From Alkaliphilus metalliredigens QYMF (GTDB lineage Bacteria > Bacillota > Clostridia > Peptostreptococcales > Natronincolaceae), in NCBI RefSeq assembly GCF_000016985.1, contig NC_009633.1:124001-188000 (forward strand): a stretch of 64,000 bases of DNA, in the 5' to 3' direction. Below are positions 9,051-17,202 of the stretch, piece after piece. The notes under the pieces are model-generated. The model saw only the letters and a list, made by a program, of their open reading frames with translations. It searched no databases and was not told the DNA's origin. Numbering within the stretch: position 1 is the first letter of the stretch; every line of letters begins with the position of its first letter. A program made the position numbers and the translations under genes.

Positions 9051-9362
9051 ATGAAGTCTAGTGAGAATAAAGAAAAATGGCAGTTACATATAAACTCGCA
9101 ACTTTCTAGCGGACAGACACAAATTCAGTGGTGTGAAGAACAAGGTGTAAAAATCCATAGCTTCAGATACTGGAAGAACCGCTTACAGATTAAGCCTGAG
9201 CAAGCTAAAGAAAGTACTGGATTTGTAGCCATTAAACCAGTGACGCTACAGAAGGTATCAAAAATGCGTATTCGTATAGGTAAAGCCACCGTGGAAATCG
9301 ATGATGATGTAGACCCTATACTTCTCACCTCAGTGATAAGGGTACTTACAGATTATGTTTAA
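9051..9362 (+). CDS. tnpA: IS66 TnpA accessory protein
   Basis: Small first ORF of the IS66 element: an N-terminal helix-turn-helix-like region (WCEEQGVKIHSFRYWKNRL) and a C-terminal TnpA-type tail (IRIGKATVEIDDDVDPILLTSVIRVL). The ATG at 9051 is preferred over the in-frame GTG at 9042 because of the GAGGTGA ribosome site just upstream. Its stop overlaps the tnpB start in ATGTTTAA, the usual IS66 coupling. The family needs TnpA together with TnpB and TnpC for transposition. Confidence 0.88.
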   Translation: MKSSENKEKWQLHINSQLSSGQTQIQWCEEQGVKIHSFRYWKNRLQIKPEQAKESTGFVAIKPVTLQKVSKMRIRIGKATVEIDDDVDPILLTSVIRVLTDYV

Positions 9363-9754
9363 GTCCCATTCATCTTACCAGGTATATCTGGCTGTAGGCT
9401 CTACGGATCTTCGTAATTATGAGAAGTATTTAATTATGGGAAGCTTCCCATAATCGAAAAGCCATTGATGGCTTGTCACTCATCGTTCAAGAGAAATTTA
9501 AGCTGGACCCATTTTCTCGGAGTCTGTTTGTATTTTGTAACAAAAAACGAGATAAGATTAAAGTTCTTGAATGGGATACAACCGGTTTCTGGCTTCACTA
9601 TAAGCGACTTGAAAAAGATGTTTTCCAGTGGCCAGAAGTGACAGATAACACTCATGTGGAAGTCGATGAACGAGCTTTTAGATGGCTACTTGATGGGCTG
9701 AGTATCAGAGAACGCCATGCACATAAAACCATAGAAGAACGACAAATTATATGA
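9355..9754 (+). pseudogene. tnpB: IS66 TnpB, disrupted by a 43-bp insertion
   Basis: The gene starts normally (MFKSHSSYQVYLAVGSTDLR) overlapping tnpA, then reads into 43 extra bases that bring a stop and a frameshift. After them the family sequence resumes as KAIDGLSLIVQEKFKLDPFS through to the end (HAHKTIEERQII). The extra DNA includes the 20-bp perfect palindrome at 9434-9453. TnpB carries the RNA-polymerase-like P-loop-free domain typical of PF05717. With it broken the element is probably not autonomous. Confidence 0.9.
9434..9453 (+). repeat. Perfect 20-bp palindrome inside tnpB
   Basis: TTATGGGAAG is followed directly by its reverse complement, CTTCCCATAA. It forms most of the right half of the 43-bp insertion that breaks tnpB. 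Confidence 0.9.
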
Positions 9755-9832
9755 GCCTTAAAACATTGATTTTACTGTGTTTTAGGGCTTTCTTTAGTGG
9801 TAAAATCTCACGAAAAATGATATAATACTATT

Positions 9833-11434
9833 ATGAAAACTATTGAAAATTCAACTCATAGCATAACAAGTACAACTGAAGATAGATTAGCTTTCTTTGA
9901 GAATGAACTTGCCCAAAAAGAACAAAAAATAGAAGAACTTGAAGCAAAAGTGAAATTCTACGAAGAGCAGTTCCGCTTAAGTCAGGCGCAAAAATATGGA
10001 TCGTCCAGTGAAAAAACGGACCCTGATCAGATGTCGATTTTTAATGAAGCCGAAAAATTCTCGGTTAAACTCGATGAAGAACCTGAAGCTGAAGAGGTAT
10101 TAACAAAGCGACGAACTGGTAAATCTAAAAGTAAAAAGAAGTATGAGGATCTTCCTATTGAAGAAGTTCATTATACTCTTTCGGATGAAGAACGCCAGTG
10201 TCCTAAGTGTGATCATACTTTGCACGAGATGAAAACTGAAGTTCGAAAAGAACTGAAAATCATCCCAGCACAGGTAAAAGTGGTCCACCACATCAAACAG
10301 GTCTATGCTTGTAGGGGGTGTGATGCCATTGATAGTGATAATGGTGGTACCATCATTACTGCACCTATGCCCAAACCTGTCCTTCCTGGCAGCATGGTAT
10401 CGCCATCAGTGCTTGCATTTATCATGGAAAACAAGTACAACCAGGCCCTTCCCCTTTATAGACAGGAAGCTTCTTTTGTAAACTATGGAATTGATCTATC
10501 TCGTCAAAATATGGCCAGTTGGATTATTCAAGGTGCTGAAAAATGGTTGAGTCCCTTGTATGATAGAATGCATACGCATTTAAAACAATCACCAGTAATA
10601 CATGCTGATGAAAGCCCCCTAAAAGTGCTTGATGAAAAGGATAAAAGTCAAAGCTATATGTGGCTTTATGCAACGGCTGAAACCAGTGAATATCCAATAT
10701 ATCTTTATGAATACCAGCCTTCGAGAGCTAAGAAACATCCAAAGCAATTTTTAGAAGGATTCACAGGTTTCCTTCAGACCGATGGCTACGCTGGATATAA
10801 CGGTGTTGAAAATGTGGTTCAGGTTGGGTGCCTTGCTCATGCTCGGCGGAAATACACCGACGCCATTAAAGCGCTTCCCGAAGGGTCGGATGTAAGCTTA
10901 ACCAAAGCCAACGAAGGGCTCTCGCTTTTAAGAAAGATTTACAGGCTTGAGAAATCCTTTAAAGAGATGGAGCCAGAGGTGCGTTATGAAGCGAGAATCG
11001 AGCAAACTCAACCAGTTTTAGATGCTTATAAAACCTGGCTTGAAGTCGAGGAAAAAAGAACGCTTCCTAAAAGCAAGCTAGGCCAAGCCATAAGCTATTC
11101 TCTAAAACAGTGGGATAAGCTAGCTGCTTTTATGAAAGATGGACGCATTGCCATCGATAATAATTTAGCCGAACGAGGAATTAAACCCTTCGTCCTAGGA
11201 AGAAAAAACTACCTTTTTGCTAAGTCACCGAAAGGTGCAACGGCTAGTGCCCTCTGCTATTCTATTATTGAAACGGCAAAAGCCAACAAACTGATTCCTT
11301 TTCAGTATTTAACATATTTGTTTGAACAGCTTCCAAACCTGGATATTGAAGATCCAGAGGCCTTGGACGCTATGTTGCCATGGGCAGAATCCTTACCTAA
11401 TGAGGTCAGACATAAAACAGAAAAGAATGATTAA
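9833..11434 (+). CDS. tnpC: IS66-family transposase TnpC
   Basis: Full-length (533 aa) DDE transposase of IS66 elements. An N-terminal coiled coil (about residues 15-50, ELAQKEQKIEELEAKV) precedes a zinc-finger-like CPKC...CRGC segment. The catalytic core follows: the first Asp in IHADESPLKVL, the second in FLQTDGYAGYNGV, and the Glu in NNLAERGIKPFVLGRKNYLF. No clear Shine-Dalgarno is present. A TATAAT lies only a few bases before the ATG, so translation may be leaderless or the start may lie slightly downstream. The protein looks intact while tnpB beside it is broken. Confidence 0.93.
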   Translation: MKTIENSTHSITSTTEDRLAFFENELAQKEQKIEELEAKVKFYEEQFRLSQAQKYGSSSEKTDPDQMSIFNEAEKFSVKLDEEPEAEEVLTKRRTGKSKSKKKYEDLPIEEVHYTLSDEERQCPKCDHTLHEMKTEVRKELKIIPAQVKVVHHIKQVYACRGCDAIDSDNGGTIITAPMPKPVLPGSMVSPSVLAFIMENKYNQALPLYRQEASFVNYGIDLSRQNMASWIIQGAEKWLSPLYDRMHTHLKQSPVIHADESPLKVLDEKDKSQSYMWLYATAETSEYPIYLYEYQPSRAKKHPKQFLEGFTGFLQTDGYAGYNGVENVVQVGCLAHARRKYTDAIKALPEGSDVSLTKANEGLSLLRKIYRLEKSFKEMEPEVRYEARIEQTQPVLDAYKTWLEVEEKRTLPKSKLGQAISYSLKQWDKLAAFMKDGRIAIDNNLAERGIKPFVLGRKNYLFAKSPKGATASALCYSIIETAKANKLIPFQYLTYLFEQLPNLDIEDPEALDAMLPWAESLPNEVRHKTEKND

Positions 11435-11440
11435 AGATAA

Positions 11441-11473
11441 GCCGTTTACCTTAACTGGGTAAGCGGTATTTTT
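11441..11473 (+). terminator. Terminator at the end of the IS66 transposase
   Basis: An imperfect GCCGTTTACC / GGGTAAGCGGT stem with a five-T run, just after the tnpC stop. Confidence 0.7.
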
Positions 11474-11565
11474 ATGGTATCAAACTTTACTGGACTTAAC
11501 CATGTGTGTTGGCTTTTACGCTTACGAACAAATAATGCGGCGTATTGCAGGAAGTTATGTCTATT
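11470..11565 (+). repeat. 96-bp direct repeat, left copy (target duplication of the IS1634-like element)
   Basis: Identical to 13669-13764. The two copies abut the inverted ends of the IS1634-like element exactly, as a target-site duplication should. It spans the IS66 right end and the first 40 bp of the neighbouring Y1 transposase remnant. Confidence 0.92.
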
Positions 11566-11719
11566 CCTGACTTCAGAACATAAATTCAGAACAAATGATG
11601 AGTAAATGTTTAAATTTGAACATTTCTCATTATTTTTTTGTTTATTTACGCCCACGACTTGTCGTGGTGAATAATATGATGTATAATGTAGTTAGAGGGA
11701 TTTTATGGAGGGATTGTGC

Positions 11720-13579
11720 ATGTATATTAGTAAATCTAAAAGACCAAATGGTAAGTATTTCATATCAATTGCTAAGGGGATTAGAGATCCTGAAACTAAG
11801 AAATCAAAAAAAATTCAGATTAAAGGTTTTGGTACTCATGATTTGGATTCTAAATCAGGTAAGAAAGCTCTTGTGCAAGCTGAAGCTGAGCTAAAAGAAA
11901 TGATTAGACTAGATGAAGCTTCTCGAGGATTTGAAAACTTTGAAGATTTTATTGTATCCATGTCAAAAGATAAGCTTTCTCTTAAGCATAAAAATATTGG
12001 CTATCTACCATACTTAGAAATCTTTAACCAATTGGAATTACAAAGTTTCTTTTCTAAGATGGTCAAAGACTCTAAACTTGATTATTCTTTTAGCGATATG
12101 ATGTTCTATCAAGTACTTGGTAGATTATTCAATCCTTCTAGTAAGCTTGAAGTAGCTACTAGAAAGGATGATTTCCTGTATGATTTTAATTTTGTAAATA
12201 ACGATAATATTTATTCCTCTTTGGATGTTTTTTCTGGATTTAATAAACATAAATCTAAAGCGTTACAAGATGGCATTCAAGTCATAAACGATATGGAGAT
12301 TCTCTTAGATACCGTTGATTCAGAGGCTAAAAAAATATTAGAAACTAACATAAACAATACCTCTCACGAATTAGAAGAACTAATAACGTCTTATGATAGT
12401 AATTTTGAAATGAATGAAAACAAACTTTTCAAACATCTCAATAAACATATGGAAAAGATTGTTCCAGAAAGAAATATATCTTTAGCCTTTTATGACTGCA
12501 CAACCTATTACTTTGAGTCTTTTGATGAAGACGGTTTTAGAGAAAGAGGCATGAGTAAGGATAATAAAAGAAATGAAACACAAGTGGTTATGGGTTTATT
12601 AATAGACACAAATGGCATCCCTATTTCCTATAGGCTTTTCAAAGGCAACAAACATGAATTACATACCATGGAAGAGGTCATTGACGATATATTAAATAAT
12701 TACACCATAAAAGAAATTATTATCGTTGCTGACAGAGGCTTAAATTCAAGGGCTAACTTAGAAATGATCCGTGGCAAAGGGCTTAACTACATTGTAGGTT
12801 CTAAGGGCAGTGCAGTGCCTAAAGATCTAAAAGAGAAGAAATTCAATTCATCTTGGAACATCACTTCTAAAGCCGAGGCTAAATATAAAAGCGGCTATAT
12901 CACCAGTAAAAGAAAAGTGAGTCACAATGATGAAACCTATGATGAATTAATCATAAAAAAATATTCAGATGTCTACAAAGAACGGGAGATGTTTAAACAA
13001 GATAAAATGCTTGAAAGAGCGAAAAAAAATATAAAAGATTTTACAATTAATTCAACAACTAAATCTAAAAGCAAGTATTACAAAGCTGTTGATAATCCTA
13101 AAGAGAAAATAAACATTGAGATCGATGAAGAAAAAATTAAACAAGAACAAGAGAATTTCGGATATTTTTACATCGTTACCAATAAAGTAGAGATGAATCC
13201 AGCAGATATAATGGTGGCTTATAAATCCCTGTATAAAATTGAAGAGTCCTTCAGAATATTAAAAACAAATTTAAAAGCAAGACCTGTGTATCACTTTAAA
13301 GAACGAAGAATCCGGTCACATTTTTTAATTTGTTATTTGGCCTTAGTCATCCAGAGAGTATTAGAGTATAAATTAGAAGAGAAAAACGTTGAAATATCTA
13401 CCCATGAAATAATCAATGGTCTAGAAGGGTTTGTTATAGATGAGATTGATTACAAAGTAGACAAATTATATATGATCTCAGACAAATTATTTAAGAGCAA
13501 AATAAACCAAGACATATTTAAAATTGAAAAGAATGTTCTACTGAGTAATGAAATCTCCAATATAATTAAAAAGATGTAG
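11720..13579 (+). CDS. IS1634-family DDE transposase
   Basis: The protein is 619 residues if translation starts at the ATG at 11720 behind GGAGGGA; an in-frame ATG 15 bp earlier has no such site. An N-terminal domain (YISKSKRPNGKYF...) is typical of IS1634 proteins. The DDE catalytic positions are seen as D in AFYDCTTYYFES, D in IIIVADRGLNSRANLE, and E in the IEESFRILKTNLKARPVYH block. That last block also matches the YREK-like signature. No frameshift is seen, so the element may be active. Confidence 0.92.
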   Translation: MYISKSKRPNGKYFISIAKGIRDPETKKSKKIQIKGFGTHDLDSKSGKKALVQAEAELKEMIRLDEASRGFENFEDFIVSMSKDKLSLKHKNIGYLPYLEIFNQLELQSFFSKMVKDSKLDYSFSDMMFYQVLGRLFNPSSKLEVATRKDDFLYDFNFVNNDNIYSSLDVFSGFNKHKSKALQDGIQVINDMEILLDTVDSEAKKILETNINNTSHELEELITSYDSNFEMNENKLFKHLNKHMEKIVPERNISLAFYDCTTYYFESFDEDGFRERGMSKDNKRNETQVVMGLLIDTNGIPISYRLFKGNKHELHTMEEVIDDILNNYTIKEIIIVADRGLNSRANLEMIRGKGLNYIVGSKGSAVPKDLKEKKFNSSWNITSKAEAKYKSGYITSKRKVSHNDETYDELIIKKYSDVYKEREMFKQDKMLERAKKNIKDFTINSTTKSKSKYYKAVDNPKEKINIEIDEEKIKQEQENFGYFYIVTNKVEMNPADIMVAYKSLYKIEESFRILKTNLKARPVYHFKERRIRSHFLICYLALVIQRVLEYKLEEKNVEISTHEIINGLEGFVIDEIDYKVDKLYMISDKLFKSKINQDIFKIEKNVLLSNEISNIIKKM

Positions 13580-13597
13580 TGAGTGCAAAACAAAAAT

Positions 13598-13643
13598 AAA
13601 AAGTACTGAAACCTCTGTAAACAGATGGCTTCAGCACTTTTTA
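13598..13643 (+). terminator. Terminator of the IS1634-like transposase
   Basis: An AAAAAGT-CTGAA / TTCAG-ACTTTTT stem with an interior mismatch, just inside the right end of the element. Confidence 0.8.
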
Positions 13644-13668
13644 TTATGAATGATGTTCCGAAGTCAGG

Positions 13669-13764
13669 TTTTATGGTATCAAACTTTACTGGACTTAACC
13701 ATGTGTGTTGGCTTTTACGCTTACGAACAAATAATGCGGCGTATTGCAGGAAGTTATGTCTATT
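13669..13764 (+). repeat. 96-bp direct repeat, right copy
   Basis: Exact copy of 11470-11565. It restores the continuity of the Y1 transposase remnant that was split by the IS1634-like insertion. Confidence 0.92.
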
Positions 13765-14269
13765 GGTACAACTGGAAATATGACCGAATAGGTAATTTGT
13801 TTCAGGATAGATTTAAAAGTGAACCTGTAGAAGATAATACATATTTTTTAACTGTATTGAGATATAGTCATCAAAATCCAATAAAAGCAGGTGTAACAAA
13901 AGACATTAAGAATTACAAATGGAGCAGTTATAAAGAATATCTGGAAGGAAAAGGGCTAACAGACAGAGAATATGTATTGGAATTCTTTCATAAAGATCCT
14001 TCAATCGCTCTTGGTGAACTTGTAAAGTATTCAGATACATTAAATGAGGATAAGTGCTTAGAAATTGATGAGAACCAAAAAAGTTAAAGGATGATGATTT
14101 AAGAGAAGTTATTGATAATACATATAAAATAAAAGCAGCCATGATTGGAAACGAGCCTAGAGAAATGATGGAGAGAATATTAAAGGAAATATTGAGCATT
14201 GAGGGTGTATCTACAAGGCAGCTTTCGAGAGTTACGGGGGTATCTGCAAATATTATCTGGAGGCTATGA
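13725..14269 (+). pseudogene. Diverged Y1 (REP-associated) transposase, 5' truncated and frameshifted
   Basis: The reading frame opens without a start inside the duplicated repeat. It follows the RAYT pattern (RIGNLFQDRFKSEPVEDN, YSHQNPIKAG) to about 14085, where a run of A's shifts the frame. The rest then continues (KKLKDDDLREVID ... GVSTRQLSRVTGVSANIIWRL) to a stop. It is clearly a different lineage from the near-identical copies at 8215 and 18710. The N-terminal HUH part is missing because the IS66 end lies there. Confidence 0.85.
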
Positions 14270-14304
14270 AGCGATAACCCCGTCCCCTCGTCTTTCCCCT
14301 CGTC

Positions 14305-14898
14305 TTACATCCCCGCTAATTCATTCGTTCTTATATTTATCATTGGAATTACTCCTAGAGCTCTGTATATAACAATCGTCCTCGTTGGCAATTTTATATT
14401 TTCTTCGCTAATAACAAATGTCATAGTTGTTGCAATACTACTATCTCGGATGTCTCTAGTATATCTACTGTTTATCTCGTGTTTTTCCAAACCTTTAGCA
14501 CCAATTGGGATCACTTTTATTACTGAAATTGGTGAATTCATTCTGCCTGTCATATAAAACGTATATCTTACCTTTGTCCCAGCTTTTTGTTCTTTATTCA
14601 TTTCATAATCTATATGCTCAGCATTATATCTAATAAACATTGCCCCTATGATTAAATAAATGATACTTAAAGAGACTATTAATATACTCTTATAGAAAAG
14701 TTTTTTGTTGTTAATAAACGGCAAACAAATTTTGCTAATTAATAAAAAAAGTATTAATATAGTAATCCATATCATGTATTCATTAGGGCTTTCAATAAGA
14801 AGTTTTATATTCTTAGATAAAGCACTTACAAAGATAACAATTGATAATATAGTGAACTTATTTTGTTTAATGATTTCTATATCTAAGATTGTAATCAT
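14305..14898 (-). CDS. Hypothetical membrane protein, 197 aa
   Basis: A GAGGAG site precedes the ATG. Three hydrophobic segments are visible, at about residues 15-30, 42-60 and 70-90. They are followed by an extracytoplasmic or cytoplasmic domain of about 105 residues with no recognised motif. The gene is convergent with the Y1 remnant. I do not recognise the family and give no function. Codon use is AT-rich like the rest of the accessory region. Confidence 0.55.
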   Translation of the reverse strand: MITILDIEIIKQNKFTILSIVIFVSALSKNIKLLIESPNEYMIWITILILFLLISKICLPFINNKKLFYKSILIVSLSIIYLIIGAMFIRYNAEHIDYEMNKEQKAGTKVRYTFYMTGRMNSPISVIKVIPIGAKGLEKHEINSRYTRDIRDSSIATTMTFVISEENIKLPTRTIVIYRALGVIPMINIRTNELAGM

Positions 14899-14991
14899 CT
14901 CCTCTATTGATATATTTTATTTACATAATTTTTAATACAAAAATTACAATAGCAAATTGAACTGATTTACAAACTGTAATAATTTGGATAT

Positions 14992-15075
14992 TTAGTTATA
15001 TAGAACTTCTCTTAATTGATCTTCAAATGATTCATCAGGAGTTAGGTAGCCTAAGATTTTTCTTGGTAAAGTGGT
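14992..15075 (-). pseudogene. IS30-type transposase C-terminal fragment
   Basis: The minus strand reads LPRKILGYLTPDESF to a stop. This resembles the C-terminus of IS30-family transposases, RPRKxLGYxTPxEVF. About 25 codons remain. The neighbouring 15075-15240 carries further insertion-sequence-like DNA (tgtcaagaaaacggaca and a segment around ggagaagccgctcc) that I cannot assign. Confidence 0.65.
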
Positions 15076-15239
15076 CTTCTGTCAAGAAAACGGACAATAA
15101 AAACTTGATATATTCTTGAATCGATTGGATAAGATTTAAAACAAGGGCTCCAGCACAGTTGCCTCAGTAAAAACTAAAGGAGTTCAAAGAAAATAGGAGA
15201 AGCCGCTCCATTTTTGTGTCTATTTTATTGGGGAAGATT

Positions 15240-15265
15240 AGACCACACTGATATCAGTGTGGTCT
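15240..15265 (-). terminator. Terminator after the twin secreted-protein genes
   Basis: A perfect 26-bp palindrome built on AGACCACACTGAT lies just past the stop of the second twin gene on the minus strand. Confidence 0.8.
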
Positions 15266-15280
15266 TTAACTATTTTTATA

Positions 15281-16108
15281 CTAACGATCGAAATAAAAAT
15301 AAGAAGTTACCAAAAGCTTGTCGTATTCTAATACAACAGCCTTTTGTATAAAATGATCTTTCTCCCACAGAAGATCTTTTGTAGTATACATGCCTTCAGT
15401 AAAACACATATTGCTTAAGTTGTTTTCGTCTAATTCTCTAGAAGATGCTTCTATGCTTACATAAGGATCTAAATTGTACGTACCATTTGTATTATGGTAA
15501 GCTAAATCAACTGTATTAGAATCTTTCACATCAACAAAAGTATTCAATTGAAACCCTGTCAACCCTAGGTTTATAGTATAACTTGTCTCTGTTCTTATAG
15601 GACTTCTAGTCGGTATACTAAAATTCTCAATAACATATGTTTTGGAACGATCTGCTGAATTCATTGAAATATCAAGTAGAGTTGCCTCAAGAATCTTATC
15701 ATTAAATGTATCAGTGAACTTCATACTCTCAATGATAAAACTGCTATCAGAATAAATATAGATAGTTGAATATGTATCATCAATAATTAAGCCGTCTATA
15801 ATATTTATTAACTCAATACTATCTGCTGATTTGACGCTAAAATCTGACTTATTATTTGTATGTTCCCGTATATACATCTCATATTCTGAAGTCCTAAAAT
15901 CACTTAGCCCTTCCATAGTTTTATTCTCTAAAATATATTTAAGCGCTTGATTATTTGCCTCTTTATAATGTTGATAAAGTAAATTATACTCATCAATATT
16001 ATTCTGCTTTAGCTCTTTTATTGGATATTGTGATGTGCTTGCCGCTCCTACAGTTGAAATACTCAATAATATCCCAAGTATGATTATTAAGCTCATTATT
16101 CTTTTCAT
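15281..16108 (-). CDS. Secreted protein, twin B (275 aa)
   Basis: Signal peptide at residues 1-22 (MKRIMSLIIILGILLSIS... cleaved near GAA-S). Preceded by AAAGGAGGG. It is a tandem paralogue of the next upstream gene: the two align over their whole length, sharing YILENKT-EG, YSTIYIYSDSSFIIESMKF, NADRS-TYVIENF and SSRELD-NNLSN-CFTEG-YT. The C-terminus is LLVTSYFYFD. No known domain is recognised. The genes lie on the agrBD strand just downstream of agrD and end in a strong terminator, so they could be quorum-controlled exported products (inference). Confidence 0.7.
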   Translation of the reverse strand: MKRIMSLIIILGILLSISTVGAASTSQYPIKELKQNNIDEYNLLYQHYKEANNQALKYILENKTMEGLSDFRTSEYEMYIREHTNNKSDFSVKSADSIELINIIDGLIIDDTYSTIYIYSDSSFIIESMKFTDTFNDKILEATLLDISMNSADRSKTYVIENFSIPTRSPIRTETSYTINLGLTGFQLNTFVDVKDSNTVDLAYHNTNGTYNLDPYVSIEASSRELDENNLSNMCFTEGMYTTKDLLWEKDHFIQKAVVLEYDKLLVTSYFYFDR

Positions 16109-16127
16109 TTACTAACCCTCCTTTAAA

Positions 16128-16961
16128 TTACTGATCAAAATAAAGATAAGAAGTTACTAAAAGGCGGCTATTTTCTAATACAATTGCCTTTTGTATATAA
16201 CTGTCACTTAAGCTGTTAAAACCACCTCTTAAAGTGTACAGTCCTTCAGTAAAGCACACGTTACTTAAATTATTATCATTTAATTCTCTAGAAGATTGTT
16301 CCACCAAGTCCAGAGTAGGCGAAGCACTATATGACCCATTTGTATTGTGATACGCTACATTAACCGTGCTTACATCTTCTACATCGATAAAAGTATTTAA
16401 TTGGAACTTGACTAGTCCTAGGTTCACCGTATACCATGCTTCTGCCCTAATTGGAGTTCTATTGGGGATATCAAAATCTTCAACAACATATGTGTATGAA
16501 GAATCTGCTGAATTCACAGAAATATCGGCTACAGTTGCTTCAATGATTTTATCGTTAGATGTGTCTATAAACTTCATACTTTCAATTATAAAACTACTAT
16601 CAGAGTAAATGTATATAGTAGAATATGCACTATCAATAAATATATCATCTATAACTTCTACTAACTCGATGCTATCTGTCGTTACTCCATTTATATGAAT
16701 CTCATTATTTTTAACCCCTTGTACATACAGATCATATTCTGAAGTTCTAAAAGTGTTTATTCCTTCTATCGTTTTATTTTCTAAAATATATTCAAGTGCT
16801 TTATTGTTTGACCTTTCATAATGTTCTTGAAGCAAATTATAGTCATACACAACATCCTGACTTATTTCTTTGGTAGAGTCTTGTATTGCACTTACCGATC
16901 CGATAGTTAAAATACTAAATAGCGTTACAAGCATCATGATTAAAACAGGCGTTTTTTTCAT
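16128..16961 (-). CDS. Secreted protein, twin A (277 aa)
   Basis: Signal peptide at about residues 1-25 (MKKTPVLIMMLVTLFSILTI...). Shine-Dalgarno GAGAGGAG. First gene of the tandem pair, 19 bp ahead of twin B, so the two are surely co-transcribed. It differs from twin B mainly in the first 100 residues and around the YSASPTLDLVEQSSREL segment. The mature region is acidic and lacks Cys except for one in the shared CFTEG motif. No enzyme motif can be seen. The gap to agrD upstream is 115 bp with no obvious terminator. Confidence 0.7.
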   Translation of the reverse strand: MKKTPVLIMMLVTLFSILTIGSVSAIQDSTKEISQDVVYDYNLLQEHYERSNNKALEYILENKTIEGINTFRTSEYDLYVQGVKNNEIHINGVTTDSIELVEVIDDIFIDSAYSTIYIYSDSSFIIESMKFIDTSNDKIIEATVADISVNSADSSYTYVVEDFDIPNRTPIRAEAWYTVNLGLVKFQLNTFIDVEDVSTVNVAYHNTNGSYSASPTLDLVEQSSRELNDNNLSNVCFTEGLYTLRGGFNSLSDSYIQKAIVLENSRLLVTSYLYFDQ

Positions 16962-17076
16962 TTGTTGACACTCCTCTCAAATTATTAACTTATGCAAGAA
17001 TTGCTTTTAAATATCTAAAAAAGCTACTTGCTGTGTAGTAATAGATATCCAATAACTTTTACCAAGTAAATTCACC

Positions 17077-17202
17077 CTATTCTTTCTTTTGCGGAAACTT
17101 CGGCTGATACAAAAATCCAATACAATTGATATTACTGCCAACTTCAGCGAATGCAACTACAATAACAGCTAACCAACTCATTGCAATACCAGTAAACTTC
17201 AA
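17077..17202 (-). CDS. agrD: AgrD-type cyclic autoinducer peptide precursor, 41 aa
   Basis: Too short for ordinary ORF calling. A TTG start overlaps the agrB stop (TTGA), with GGAGGT seven bases upstream. The parts match AgrD precursors. The N-terminal amphipathic helix (KFTGIAMSWLAVIVVAFAEV) is followed by the pheromone segment NCIGFL around the single Cys. The tail is acidic/proline (YQPKFPQKKE), like the YxPxxP recognition tail of clostridial AgrD. AgrB would cleave after the ring residues and form a Cys thiolactone; the likely ring is C-I-G-F-L (inference). The position beside agrB settles the identity. Confidence 0.88.
   Translation of the reverse strand: MKFTGIAMSWLAVIVVAFAEVGSNINCIGFLYQPKFPQKKE

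Larger units (their letters stand above)
8967..11525 (+). mobile_element. IS66-family element
   Basis: The terminal inverted repeats are GTAAGCGTAAAGCC at the left and GGCTTTTACGCTTAC at the right, beginning with the GTAA typical of IS66. Inside are tnpA, a broken tnpB and tnpC in the family order. The flanking 8-mers differ (gtttcaca on the left, gaacaaat on the right), so there is no target duplication. Left and right flanks are parts of two different Y1 transposase genes. A duplicate of the right 56 bp lies at 13669-13724 because a second element inserted nearby. Confidence 0.9.
11566..13668 (+). mobile_element. IS1634-like (IS4-group) insertion sequence
   Basis: 2103 bp, bounded by CCTGACTTCAGAAC at the left and GTTCCGAAGTCAGG at the right, which are inverted repeats with one mismatch. 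A single transposase gene and a terminator lie inside. The 96-bp flanking duplication is far longer than in most elements but fits IS1634, known from Mycoplasma for long, variable target duplications (established knowledge). This insertion is younger than the IS66 junction, because it duplicated that junction. Confidence 0.92.

Noticed and set aside
13650-14087. A 145-codon reading frame that seems to begin within the 96-bp direct repeat
   Set aside because: Its first 25 codons are the end of the IS1634-like element and IS66 repeat DNA. The real homology to Y1 transposases starts at 13725 with no start codon, so it is treated as a pseudogene.
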